Source of the DNA: Drosophila pseudoobscura
Taxonomy: Eukaryota; Arthropoda; Insecta; Diptera; Drosophilidae
Length of the DNA: 64,000 bases
Assembly: GCF_009870125.1 (NCBI RefSeq)
Contig: NC_046683.1
Span: forward strand, 48,995,869 to 49,059,868
Direction: 5' to 3'
A model generated the notes under the pieces. The model saw only the letters and a program-made list of their open reading frames with translations, made no database searches and was not told the origin of the DNA. Position 1 is the first letter of the stretch; each line of letters starts with the position of its first letter. Of the stretch, positions 47,188 through 58,497 are shown piece by piece. The translations under genes and the position numbers were made by a program.

Positions 47188-48932
47188 ATGTCAAAGGCAC
47201 CGGATAGCATCCTGAGGCGCCTAAAGGTCCGACGGCAAAAGCAGCGCACTATCCTGGCCATGAGATGGCGCTGTGCCAAGGGCGGCAAGGAATTCAAGGA
47301 GCTGGATACCTTCTATCGAGCCATCAGGCCATGTAAGTGATGCATTCCCCCTGCACTGCCAGTGGCCCTTGTATCATCTTGTGTCTACAGATCTGTGTGT
47401 AGCACAGCTGTTTGGCATCATGCCCCTTTCAAATGTACTCAGTCGGGATCCGCAGGATGTAAAATTCCGCCTCCGAAGCGTTGGAATGTGCTTTACCGGA
47501 CTGTTCTTGCTGCTGGGAGGGATCAAAACTGTAATGCAGGCGAACATTCTCTTTAGAACGGGTCTGAATGCCAAGAACATGAGTGAGTTGTTGCTGGTTC
47601 TTGGGGAATCCTCATCCAAAATCCTTGTTTTTGTATTTTTTGTTGCAGTGAATTTGGTTTTCTTGATTGTGGGGATCGTCAACTGGTTGAACTTTACTGG
47701 CTTCGCTCGTTCCTGGTCGAAACTCATTCTGCCCTGGAGCTCTTTGGACATTCTCATGCAGTTTGCACCCTATGCTCCGTCCAAGCACAGCCTTCGATCT
47801 AAGCTACGCCTCATAGGCTGTGTCGTGGGATCTTTGGCAGTGGGTGAGTGTTGATTGAGTTGATTCCTCATTCATTATCCCCTTTTTTCCAGTGGATCAC
47901 TTGCTGTACTATGCCTCTGGCTACTACAGCTATCACATGCACATCTTTCACTGCCACACGAATCACTCGCGTCTGTCGTTCGGATCCTATTTGGAGAAGG
48001 AATTCTCAGAAACCTTCGAGCTGCTGCCCTACAACATGTTCTCCGTTTGCTATGGCTTTGTATGGGAGCTTATTTTATTGATACTATGTTTCCCCAATTA
48101 ATTGTTGATTATTTTTAATGACAGTGGCTAAACGCAGCATTCACTTTTCTATGGAATTTTATGGATATCTTCATAGTCCTCACGAGCATTGGTCTGGCGC
48201 AGCGGTTTCGGCAGTTTGCAGATCGGGTTCTGGCATTGCAGGGTCGTGTAAGACAATCAAGTATAACTCTTAATTCACCTGCTCTTATTGATAATTCCAT
48301 TTCAGCAAGTTCCGGATACCCTGTGGTACGATATCCGCCGAGATCACATACGTCTCTGTGAGCTGGCGAGCCTCGTGGATGAGAGCATGTCCAACATTGT
48401 GCTTATGTCCTGTGCAAACAATGTCTACGTCATTTGCAATCAGGCGCTGGCTATCTTCACGTGAGTTTCAATACTAAAATTTCTCCATTAAACCCTTAAT
48501 GATCTCCATCCTGATGCTGCAGCAAGCTCCGTCATCCCATTAATTATGTGTACTTCTGGTACTCGCTGCTCTTCCTGCTGGCACGCACTAGCCTTGTCTT
48601 CATGTCCGCCTCCAAGATACACGATGCCTCGCTTCTGCCCCTTCGAACGCTCTATCTGGTGCCCAGCACTCACTGGACAGAGGAGGTGCAGCGGTTCGTC
48701 AGTCAATTAACCTCAGAGTTCGTTGGACTCTCTGGCTATCGTTTATTTTACCTCACACGCAAGAGTCTATTTGGGGTAAGGTTGTGGATGTTTGGACTAT
48801 AATTCCCTTGATCCTTAACTTGTGGCTTTAACACCCTTCCAGATGATGGCTACACTCGTGACCTACGAGCTAATGCTCCTCCAAATGGATGCCAAGAGCC
48901 ACAAGGCTGGTCTCCCCGATCTGTGTGCCTAA
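47188..48932 (+). CDS. seventh sugar-clade gustatory receptor, divergent from Gr64a
   Basis: Eight exons: 47188-47332, 47391-47582, 47649-47843, 47893-48059, 48125-48247, 48306-48460, 48523-48775 and 48843-48932, 439 residues, frame intact with GT-AG introns. Blocks match the Gr64 clade: AQLFGIMPLSNV, VDHLLYYASGYYSYH, LWNFMDIFIVLTSIGLAQRFRQF, MSCANNVYVICNQ, NYVYFWYSLLFLLART and TM7 TYELMLLQM, ending LPDLCA much like Gr64a's LLPLCA. Exons 2, 3 and the last two (192, 195, 253 and 90 nt) equal the matching Gr64a exons, so it is an old inverted duplicate of the Gr64a lineage. I recall six Gr64 genes in D. melanogaster, so it is probably absent there. An AATAAA at 49014-49019 may end it. Confidence 0.9.
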
Positions 48933-49695
48933 AAAATTGAGTTTCAATTATTTTATGCCCATGTTTTGTGCAACAGGAAGGGCGTCATGGGGTTGGGGCT
49001 TTCTTTTGGTTTCAATAAAGAGCCAAAATTGGTAATTGGCCATTTGAAATATCATTTCAATTTTCGGGCCCTGCGGCTGACAACTGCAGTTGTTCACAGC
49101 GAGAAGGACACGGGGGGATTCCAAAAATGGGAGGGCAACCAAAGTCGTTTGCCATTAGTTTCAATTATTCTTACAAATGTACGTAAATGGCTGACAAAAA
49201 TTGGGAGGCCTGGGCCTTCAACGAGCTGTCTAAAAGAGGAGGAAGGAGGAGGAGGAGAAGGTGTAGAGCTGCCAAAAAGAACTTGCAGAAGCATAACATG
49301 CCAGGAGAAACAGCGAAACTTTGAAATGGCTTTTCAATTTCAGGGACTTCCCCCCTTTTTGTACTTTGACACTTTGCCAATTAACACTTTCCTGGTTACC
49401 AATTGCCATTTTGTTTACGGAGGAGCACCAAGCCGCTCCTTCCCCGAACCAATGTTGGAAGGAGTACGTGGAGGATCCACACAGAGCGAGCATTCGCCTC
49501 TTTTGGGCAATTATCCTGTCAGGAAACGTGGACAAAACGCAACGCAACGCCACCGAACGCAGGTAGCAAAACAAAATGCCAGCAAAAACAAACGGTGGGT
49601 CATTAACAGGCGCCAGCAGCAGCAGCAACCCCGTTTCCGGAGCACACAGAACGTGAGTCAACCCCCATTCGAGCCGAGTTTGTTTTGACCCACCT
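48933..49695. other. intergenic stretch holding the likely synteny junction
   Basis: Between the extra receptor and Cep290. It has a GGAGGA run (49236-49260), a 12-bp palindrome CAACTGCAGTTG (49081-49092) and a GCAGCAGCAGC run (49613-49624). A plus-strand frame at 48966-49688 stays open for about 240 codons but has no ATG until 48987 and no recognisable domain. Confidence 0.5.
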
Positions 49696-49708
49696 GTCAC
49701 CTAGCAAC
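49696..49708 (+). promoter_or_regulatory. X-box (RFX binding site) of Cep290
   Basis: GTCACC-T-AGCAAC matches the RFX X-box consensus GTNRCC(0-3)RGYAAC at every position. It lies about 130 bp upstream of the Cep290 start codon, the usual place in ciliary genes. It also overlaps the left arm of a 9-bp inverted repeat (49692-49700 with 49717-49725). Confidence 0.75.
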
Positions 49709-49838
49709 CGAAAAAAGTGACAGGTTAGCGGCACTTTCAGGAGAGAGCCTGAATCGTAGCCTGAAAAATCAGGAAAAAGTGTGCATTGTTCAGAACGAAA
49801 ATAGCGGCCAAAGCGCGAGGCCATGAGCCAGCACCAGC

Positions 49839-52800
49839 ATGGACATACCGGAAACTGTATCTGTGCGCAAGTTTCGCGAATTTACGGCGCGCCAGAAACA
49901 GGAGCTGTACGAGACGCTACTGGAGTTGGCCGAGACGCTCGAGGAGCTGCCCCGAAAGTCCTTACGCAAGACACTAGAATTGACGCTGGCCGTGCTGGAG
50001 TACAAGGGCGAGCAGGCGGCCCAACTACTAGAACAGGGTGGCAGTGGCGGACGGCTGCAGGGCGAGAACGAGAAGCTCAAGCGAATGCTTCAGAGGCTGG
50101 AGGATGAGCGCGATGGTTTGAAAAGTAAAACAAAGGAGGTGAGAATGCAGGGACAATCAAAGGATTTTTTGAATGAAGAGTTAAACAATTTGTAATTGCA
50201 GTTGGGGGAAGAGATCAGGCAGCTAGAGCTGCGCCTCAGGGAGGCTGCCCAGCAAGCAGAGGCAAGCGACAAGGACTCGTCCGATCCGCTTTCCGAGCTG
50301 GACAAACAGGACACGCTGCTGCAGAACATCGACACCAAGAATAAGCACATCAAGCGGCTGCTAAAAGAGATTGAGGTTAGTGGAACGAAGGGCGGAAAAC
50401 TATTCAGTGGATGCTCAACCTCTCGTTCCCTTTAGACGCTTCAGAACCAGAACATTAGTCAATCCAAAACGATAGTCGTCCAGGAGCGTGAGCTGCAGAG
50501 CATCAAGACCAATCTTCTCCAGCTGAGCGAGGACATCACGGAGGTGGAGCAGGAGCGCAAATCGCTCAGGGAAAAGGAGCAACAGCAGTGCCTGGAAATC
50601 ACACGACTCGAGGGCAATGTCACCTTTCTCGAAGTGGAGCGCGAGAAGCATGAGAATGAGATGCGTCAGTTCCTCGAAAAGTACGAGACCCAGTGCCTCA
50701 GCTGGAAGAAAGCCCTGCACGACAAGGAAAAAGAGGTGGAACGACTAACAAAACAGTTGGCCACGGGCAAGAACACTCTAGCTGCCAGCACAAAGATCAG
50801 CCACAGCAAACAGGATGAGGAGAAAATGCAGTTGCGAAACGTAGGGACACCGCTTCCTTTTCTTATTTAATATTACATCCTTTGCCCCACAGATCCTCGA
50901 GACCCGCGAGAAGCACATTGAAAAGCTAGAAGCAAGGCTCAAGTCCATGGCCGAAGAAATGATTAGCTCTACGAAGGTGATGAAGAAGCTTACCGAAGAA
51001 CGAGAACGCTTTCAAAATCCGGAACAGCCGCGTGCCTGCTGCCAGATGATCGAGGAACGCCTCGCGGTGACGCAAGCCCGTGTCCAACAGCTCTCCGAGA
51101 TGCTGGACGCCTCCGAGCAGGATAATGTGGTGAAGGCCAAGCAGGCAATGCATGCTCTGAGTGCTCTCGAATCGTACAAGCGTGAAGAGGATGGCCTCTT
51201 GCCGGCGCTGCGTCGCAGCGCGAGCCTCGAACAGAAGCTGGCGGAGCGCGAAAAGCAGCTGCGAGGCTATGTCCAGGAGCTCAATTCCCTCAACGAAGTG
51301 ATGCAGGAAAACGAGCTGTTGCGTCGCCGACTGAACATTCCCGAAGACGTGGTGGTTCTGGCCAAGAATACGCGCGCCAAGCAGCGCAACAAGGACAAGC
51401 AGATCGAAAGACTGATGCTGAAGCTGCGTACCTCAGAGGAACTGCGTCTGCAGCTGAAGCTGGAAAAGAGCGAACTAAGGTGAGTGGGGAGATTTCTTCT
51501 TTGATTCTTTCGTCTCACCTGGGAATCCTCTCAGGCGAAAGCTATTGGAACTAAATCGCGGAGAGCCCCTTGTGTTGGATGATGTTCTGCGACAGGTCAG
51601 TGAGGTGGGGGAATTGCCCTCCAGTACGCCCGTGGAAAAATCCCCACGACGCGGACAGGGAGACGGTGCAGCCAGCACAGAGATGCAGAGCAGATACGAT
51701 GAAGTCCTGGCCGAAAACGAAACGCTGCGCATGGGAATGTACGAGATCTTGGAGAAGCTGCGCGAGTACGATGGTAAGAGCTCGGAATATGTCCTTGACA
51801 CCCTCCCTTCCATACTCTCCATTACAGCCACTTCCGAGCACATTACCATAGATTCAGAGCTGCTACGACGACTCATCGAAGCTTTGCCCAGTGGCATTTC
51901 CACGCCCCAACGTCTACAGGGGCAGCTGTTGGAGCTAAAGGCACGCGAAGAGGCTTTGCGTCAGTTGCTCCTGCAGCAAAATGGCAGCGACTCGGAGACG
52001 GGAGAGCTCTCCTCTGTCCAAAGTTTATGCGATGTCCCAGAGATGCCAGAGGAGGAGCATCAGGAGGAGCATCCGAAGGAGCAGGACGAGGCTCTTCCAG
52101 CTATCAACACTGCCACGCGTCCTAGCACGCCCACTGAAGCAACCATTGGACTCCAACGCCCCCTCATCACGAATATGGAAGAGGAAGAGGCTCCCAAGTC
52201 AGAGCAGCTGCTGGAACTTTCCCTCCTGCGAAAGCATTATGAAGAGCTGCGTCTGCACATGAGCGCCGATGGCAACCAGCTGCTGAACCACAATCAGCAA
52301 CTGCACGAGCAAGTGCTCAGCTTAGAGCTGCAACTGGAGAAGAATAGCAGTTCCTATGGTTATATGCGGCAGGAATATGATCAATTACTCACCGAATCCC
52401 GGCGCCAGGAGCTGCGCTTTATCGAAGATAAGTCCGTGCTGATGCGGCAACAGAAGCAAACACAGGCCGAGTTATCCGCCGCTCGGGATCAATTGGAAGA
52501 TGTACATCGCCGGCACTTGTACACAGCCGAGGAACACCAGCAGCTGGAGCAACGGAATGCCATCTTGTGTATGCAGCTGGGCCAGGCCACGGAGCAGCTC
52601 CTGGGCGAACTGAAACTGCCAGACATCTGTGCCGAGTATGGCATTATTGGGGACAACTATCAACTGGACTACGTGACAGCCAAGGAGTACGAACAGCAGC
52701 GGCAGGAACTGGCCTCCTGGCGAGGAAAGCAAGCGGAATTGCAGCGGGAGACAAAGCAACTGGAAGGTCTCCTATCAGTGGCCAATGGGCAAATACATTC

Positions 52801-55800
52801 GCAGCAAAAGCTTCTGAATGATATCACCGACAATCACATCAGTCTGCGGCATTTGGTGGCCGATCTCCAGAGCAGCTCTAATGAGAAGCTAATGCTGGCC
52901 AAAGTCCAACGAGATTTAGATAGTGGTGAGTGGGGCATGCAGCTTATCCTCTTCTATTCATTCTCATCTTTATCTTTCACAGTCAAAGCAGAGGTCTCCC
53001 GCTTGGAGGCGGAGCGGGAACAAATCCAGCTAAAGGCAGACGGTCTGCAATCCCAACTGGAGGCTACTGAGCGTTCGATGGCGCAGGCACAACAGGACTT
53101 CCAGCTAGAGCTCAGCAATAGTGAAATCAAACAAAAGTAAATACTATCATAATATTATTATGCATGAAATACCAATCTAATTCTCTTTCCTGCAGATTCC
53201 TACAGCATTCGCTGTTTGCACTGAAAGAGAAATATGCCAAATTTACACCATTGATCTTCCTCACCAACTTTGTGTTTGCCTACCATAAGTTCCAGCAGCG
53301 TTTGGTGGAGCACCAGCAGCAGCAGAAGGCAGACCACTCGGCAGCTATCCGAGAGGCCCTGGAGTCAGTACAATCAAAGGTTACGCCCCAGGAGGATAGC
53401 TCCAAGCAGTTGATCAAGCTTATCAAGTCTGAAACTCAATCGAGATTGCTGGAGCAGCGATGCGAGAGCCTGCAAACGAAGCTGGAGGAGGTCCAGCGGG
53501 AGCTGTCCGAGCTGAGGGTGCGACAATCTACAGATTCGGAGCACTGGCAGACCATACACGCTCTGTTCGGTGAACAGGGCACTGGGGAGACGACTCCCCG
53601 TGCCACAGTGGAGGCTGCCACCAATACGGGGACAGCGGATCCAGCCACCAATACGGAGGCAGAGGTGGCTGCTGTTCCGGCCATGCGAAGAGCAGCCCAA
53701 CTAATAGATAGGCAATCCTCGCCCATTGGCTCGCCCCGCAGACGCCATCCTCACTCGGACACGTCCACCCAAACGCAGGAGCCTGTAAAGCTGCTGGAGA
53801 CTGCAGTCCAGACGAATGCCATCCGCACGCAGCAGCATCAAGCGGTTCAAACATCAGGGGAGAGCAGAAGGGGCTCTCGTCAGGATCTGCAGGAAATGCA
53901 AGCATCGTAAGTAGTGAATACTAAGAGTAATTTCCTTCCGACTTACTCACCTTTCTCCTTCCCCGCCCACAGACTCCTGGAGGCTAACGAACGCTGCGAG
54001 CTACTGCGTAAGCAATTGGAGGCATCTAAGGCGGAGAGCCGCGAGCCCGAGAGTCCTCACAGCGGTGTCGTTGAAAAGACTATACTTTCCTTCCACACAC
54101 TACTCCTGGAAAAGGATAAGTCTATACAGAAGTTCCAGGATCTACTGCAAACTGAACGGGAACAGAGCCAGCAGTTGATTAGCAAACAGACAGCCGAAAA
54201 CGAATCCCTCAGGGCCACAGTAAACAATCTGAACTTTAACATCAAGACAAAGGATGTGGAGATCATGGAGCTGCGAAACAAGCTGGAGCAGCGACCTAAG
54301 CAGCCAGTGGCAGTAGACTCCGCGAGTGCAGAGCCATCGGTCCATGACCTCACCGACGAGAAGATCGAAGAAATGTTCGAGGACAGCAGCTCCCCAGAGC
54401 GGCCTGCGGAGGAGGAAGCGGAGGAGGAAGCGCAGGGGGAAGCGCAGGAGGAAGCGCAGGAGGAAGCGCAGGAGGAAGCGCAGGAGGAAGCGCAGGAGGA
54501 AGCGCAGGAGGAAGCAATCGACGAAGATGACGAGGTGATGGTAGTGGAAGTACCAGACCACGAGCCAGAAGGAGAGCAGGAGAAGCAGGACACAGAAGAG
54601 CTCAAGGAACTGCCAACGCTGCATAAGCAGATCAAGGAGCTAAAGGAAAAGCTGGAATACATCAAAAAAAGCCTGAAAGCAAGGGAATTGGAAGTGAAAA
54701 AATTAAAGGACAAGTGAGTATTAGCCAGAGGATCTGTTAGACCTCTAAACGTATCATTTTTCAGGTTAAAAGTCGTGAAGAAACACGAAAAGGCCTTGGA
54801 GAGAAAAAATCCCGATGTAGATGAATTACGCGGCTTCATAGTGGAGAAAGATAGGCATATAAAGGAGCTACTGGAAACAATGCAAAACTTCCATGTAAGT
54901 AACATACTAGCAAGAATCCCCCAGAGAAATATGAAGACTTTTATCGCCCCGCAGGAAGATCAGCAGAGGTACCTCAAGGAAAGTTCCCACTACTCGGAGG
55001 AGCAGATGGGGAAGCTGTCTGCCGATCTCAGTCGGACAAAGGCCACCAACAAGATCTACCACACGCAAGTGGAGGCCCTGCGCCGACAGTTGACGATTAT
55101 CACACAGCGCGAGAAGCAGGCCCGAGAACTCACACAGTCGCTGCGCCAGCAACTAGTCAAGCGGCCCGTGGTCTCCATTAAGACGGAGCTCAATGCGCGA
55201 GTGAAGAACGAGAACCAGCAAAAGCGCATCCAGCAGCTGGAGGCGGAGCTGGACGATACTCGCGACCAAATGCAGCGCCAGCAAAAGATTCTAGAAACGC
55301 AGCGTACGCGCAGCGCAAATGAGGTGGGTCTCTGGGAGAAGCAAAAGCGCTGGCAGCAGCAGGCCGACAAGTACAAGGCCAAGCTGGAAGAAACGGAGAT
55401 GGCGCTGGAAAAGTCGCGGGCCCTGCTGCAGGCGGCGCGCACAACGATTGCCAGGCTGGAGAAGGATAAGCATCTGCTAGAGACCAAAGTGGCGCGCGGA
55501 GGACCAACGAGTGCTCCGAACAATCCCCTCAAGTGCTGTCGCACTCCTTCGTGTCCCAACCTGCAGCACGTGGGCGTGAACAAGTTCTCGTGTTCTCCGT
55601 CGGAGAGCCCCGAGACATACACAGGGCCCAGTAGCGAGTGCAGTTCGCCAGCGCATCATCCCCAGCCGCAGGATAACCACGACTTCTACGATGGGAGCAA
55701 GTTGGACCTTATCGAGGCCCTGAAGAACCGCATTGAACTGCAGCAGCGCAAGATTATTGCCATGGAGCTGGAGGGCCGGGGTAGTAATGCTCTCACCACA

Positions 55801-56604
55801 GAACTTGAGAAACTTCAGGAGCGGTTCCAGGGCGTAGAGGCTCAGAACATACGGATGGAGGCAAGGAATCTCCAGTTGCAGCTGGAATCGGATCTTCTGC
55901 GGCAGAACGACAGCACCGATAGACTGCAGAAACGTATCAAACACTTGGAGGAGTAAGTACAGCCTAAAAATACTTCCAGGGAAGGCAATACGTAATATAT
56001 CCTTTCCCAGTTACATTTTCGCCCTCAAGGAGGAAATGGCACGCAACGAGTCGAGGCGGGAGCTCTGCAAGTGCAGCGGCCTCAAGGTGAATACCCAACA
56101 GGGCCAGTCGGCAGAGCACACTATTCTCTCGCTGCGCAATCTCGTGGAGAAACTGCGATCTGAGAATAAGTTCCTCAAAGACGGGAGGCGCTCGAGCGAG
56201 TCACGCAGCTCAGTAGACTCTTCGGCCACACCTTCAGACGTGGCCCAGTGGCAACAGCAGCATGCGGAGTCTATGCAGAAGATTTCTGGTCTGCAGCAAG
56301 AGCTCCAGAAGCGGAGCAAGTGCAGCCAATGCAGCGGATGCAGTAAGGTTAGTCAGGAATATTATATCTGCACCTTGTTATTAATAATTAGTGTTTTATT
56401 AACCTTTTTAAGGACGCCACCAACGGGGAACTGAAATTCATCAAGGAACAACTCACGAAGAAGACGGAGCTGTTGGAAAAGGCCAAAATTCTACTTACGC
56501 GCGCGGCTGCTAAGGAAAAGGTGCTGCGGGAACAGCTCGTAATGTGGAAGCGCAAATGCTCCGAGCTGGCGAATGTGCCCGTCATCGATGAGATTAGCGA
56601 ATAA
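49839..56604 (+). CDS. Cep290: CEP290 homologue, ciliary transition-zone coiled-coil protein
   Basis: Scaffold linking axonemal microtubules to the membrane at the ciliary gate; in flies it acts in sensory neurons and sperm. Thirteen exons: 49839-50138, 50202-50375, 50436-50840, 50893-51479, 51535-51773, 51828-52925, 52983-53136, 53196-53906, 53973-54713, 54765-54894, 54955-55952, 56011-56347, 56413-56604; 2021 residues, near the known fly length. Almost all coiled coil. CEP290-specific blocks include LNSLNEVMQENELLRRRL with KNTRAKQRNKDKQIERLMLK after it (exon 4), GMYEILEKLREYD (exon 5), KYAKFTPLIFLTNFVFAYHK (exon 8) and LRNLVEKLRSENKFL (exon 12). Exon 9 holds an EEAQ tandem repeat. Introns at 51774-51827 (54 nt) and 54895-54954 (60 nt) are stop-free and in frame, so retention is possible. 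A short upstream ATG (49823) lies in another frame. Confidence 0.93.
54410..54520 (+). repeat. in-frame 12-nt minisatellite in Cep290
   Basis: About eight to nine tandem copies of a 12-nt unit, GAGGAAGCGCAG with small variants, encode (Glu-Glu-Ala-Gln)n within exon 9, just after a DSSSPERPAEEE segment. Confidence 0.9.
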
Positions 56605-57141
56605 TTAACGATTAAGTTGATGTTGTAAATACAGCACAAAATAAAACATCCGATATTTTTTCAAGCGTACCGGTAAATGACAGTGCTGCCAGATCAATGC
56701 AAAAAGATAAATTCAGCCAGCGGAGCGTGACAGAACTCACCAATACGGTTAAAACAGTGACGTGAGTGTAATGCAAATCATAACATCTATATTGCAGAAA
56801 AATATTCCACCCTACCATCATACAGCTGATGCAGCTATATATGACAAATACTAGGAAAAATATCATCATAATAGCTAATGGAATCTTCACTTCCACATAT
56901 AGGAACTTCAAAACATTTCTGTCGGCACCTACTTTTGTCCGTGACTTGTTCTATACTAATACTTGAAAGTTCGAATATCGCCCATCTCTATGGCGCATTA
57001 TTTATTTTTAGACCGAATGGGACAACGTCTTCTAGTTTAATCAGATAGTGGCAAACAAACAACAATGAACATGAGATAACACAGCATTAACTGGACTTTG
57101 TCAGTTAATTGCTCGAGGGCACTGCCATTCACAGTACAGTG
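56605..57141. other. Cep290 3' end and upstream flank of the first isomerase gene
   Basis: AATAAA at 56640-56645 is the likely Cep290 polyadenylation signal. The rest is non-coding. Several segments (for example GCTGCCAGATC near 56685 and the AACATGAG...GGACTTTGTCA stretch near 57067-57102) recur upstream of the second isomerase gene, showing that the flank was duplicated along with the gene. Confidence 0.6.
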
Positions 57142-57989
57142 ATGAAGTACCAAGGATATCAGGAGCTGCTAGTGGAGAAGCAGGACAAGCTTATGGTCGT
57201 GAAATTCAATAATCCTAAAAAGAAGAATTGCCTGAGTCCCGTGGCCTATAAAGAGCTGGCCCGCGTGCTGGGGGAAGTGAACAATGATGCCGACGTGACA
57301 ATAGTTGTGTTGACCGGGGTGGGCGATTTCTTCACGGCTGGAAAAGATTTATCCCAAAGTGGAAAAGCTGACAATCTCACTGAGTATCTCGTACAGTCAA
57401 ATGTCATATTCAAATTCATGATAAAGAGCTTTATAAACTGCAAGAAGATCGTTTTTACCTTGGTTAATGGTCCAGCAATCGGCATCGGCGCCACCGTTGT
57501 GGGGCTCAGCGATGTCGCATGGTGTGCCGAGGAGGTAAGTCCCAACTTGACCTCTCAATAATTTGATCTCGATCTTGAACATAATCTTATTATTTTCAGG
57601 CATACTTTCTCACTCCATTTTCGAAATTGGGTCTCGTCCCAGAAGGGGGATCTTCTTATATGCTGCCTATGATTCTTGGTCGCTCCAAAGCCTCGGAAAT
57701 GCTTCTCCTCAACGAGAAGTTATCGTCCGCCGAGGCGTACAATTTTAATTTTGTGTCGCGCATCTACAAGACCGAGGAGCTGGACTCTGTGGTGTGGCCC
57801 AAGCTGCGGGAGTTTTCCGCTTTGCCACCTACTTCTCTGAAGGAGGGAAAACGCTTGATCAAGGAGGGATTCCTGGTGAACCTCCTGAACGCTCATGAGG
57901 CTGAGTGCAAGGAGTTGATCAATCGTTTTCATGCTGAGGAGTTTTTGCAGGTTATAAAGAACTTTGGAAAGCGAAAGTCAAAACTGTAA
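57142..57989 (+). CDS. peroxisomal enoyl-CoA delta-isomerase (ECI2-like), copy 1
   Basis: Crotonase-fold enzyme that shifts 3-enoyl-CoA to trans-2-enoyl-CoA so that unsaturated fatty acids can enter beta-oxidation. Two exons: 57142-57534 and 57600-57989, 260 residues. Visible parts are the start MKYQGYQELLVEKQDK, KFNNPKKKNCL, the first oxyanion region FFTAGKDL (copy 2 and ECI2 have N where this has K), NGPAIGIGATVVGL, and VPEGGSS with the catalytic glutamate. It ends RKSKL, a canonical SKL peroxisomal targeting signal. Tandem with copy 2; D. melanogaster has, as I recall, one gene here (CG13890). No disruption. Confidence 0.92.
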
Positions 57990-58497
57990 ACATTGAACTT
58001 TCTTGTAAGCTAATATTTGCATGGCTGTAAATGAGATTAGAGCTTAAGTGGAATGTTGTTTATAGCACAAAAAATAACTTATCATGTTTTGCGGTACTTT
58101 CTAGAGCTGCCAGATCGATGTAAAGAGATTTATTCATAGCTAAAAATGTTGGTGATTTACCTAGCCAATATGGTGATATCAATTACTGGAATTCTACTTA
58201 AAATATTAATAGCTTGCGTAGCACAACCAACCACATTAGTTGCTTGGCTAATGGAATTTCTAATAAAATTCAATCAGATGTTCTTTCATCGTGAACTGCG
58301 ACTTTAAAAATACCTCAGAACGATTCTATCGTTCATCTCTAACATACCGCACGAATTTATTTGAACACACACACGCATACTCTCACACGAAAGTAATCCG
58401 ATGGCGGTAACAACAATAAACATGAGTTAAATAGCACATTAATTGGACTTTGTCATCCACTTGGTCGAGATAACTGCGATTCTCCGTAAAAAGATCG
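57990..58497. other. intergenic flank between the two isomerase copies
   Basis: Non-coding. It repeats features of the 56.6-57.1 kb flank, including a GCTGCCAGATCGATG segment at 58109-58123 and an ACATGAGTTAAATAGCAC / GGACTTTGTCA segment at 58420-58456, so the duplication unit is about 1.36 kb. A short CACACACACGC run lies at 58365-58375. Confidence 0.6.

Noticed and set aside
49823-50107. 94-codon frame starting at an ATG 16 bp before the Cep290 start
   Set aside because: Out of frame with Cep290 and made of its coding sequence in another phase; at most an upstream reading frame.
53914-53972. Apparent continuation of Cep290 exon 9 upstream
   Set aside because: This is intron; the CAG acceptor at 53970-53972 restores the coiled-coil frame with a serine at the join.
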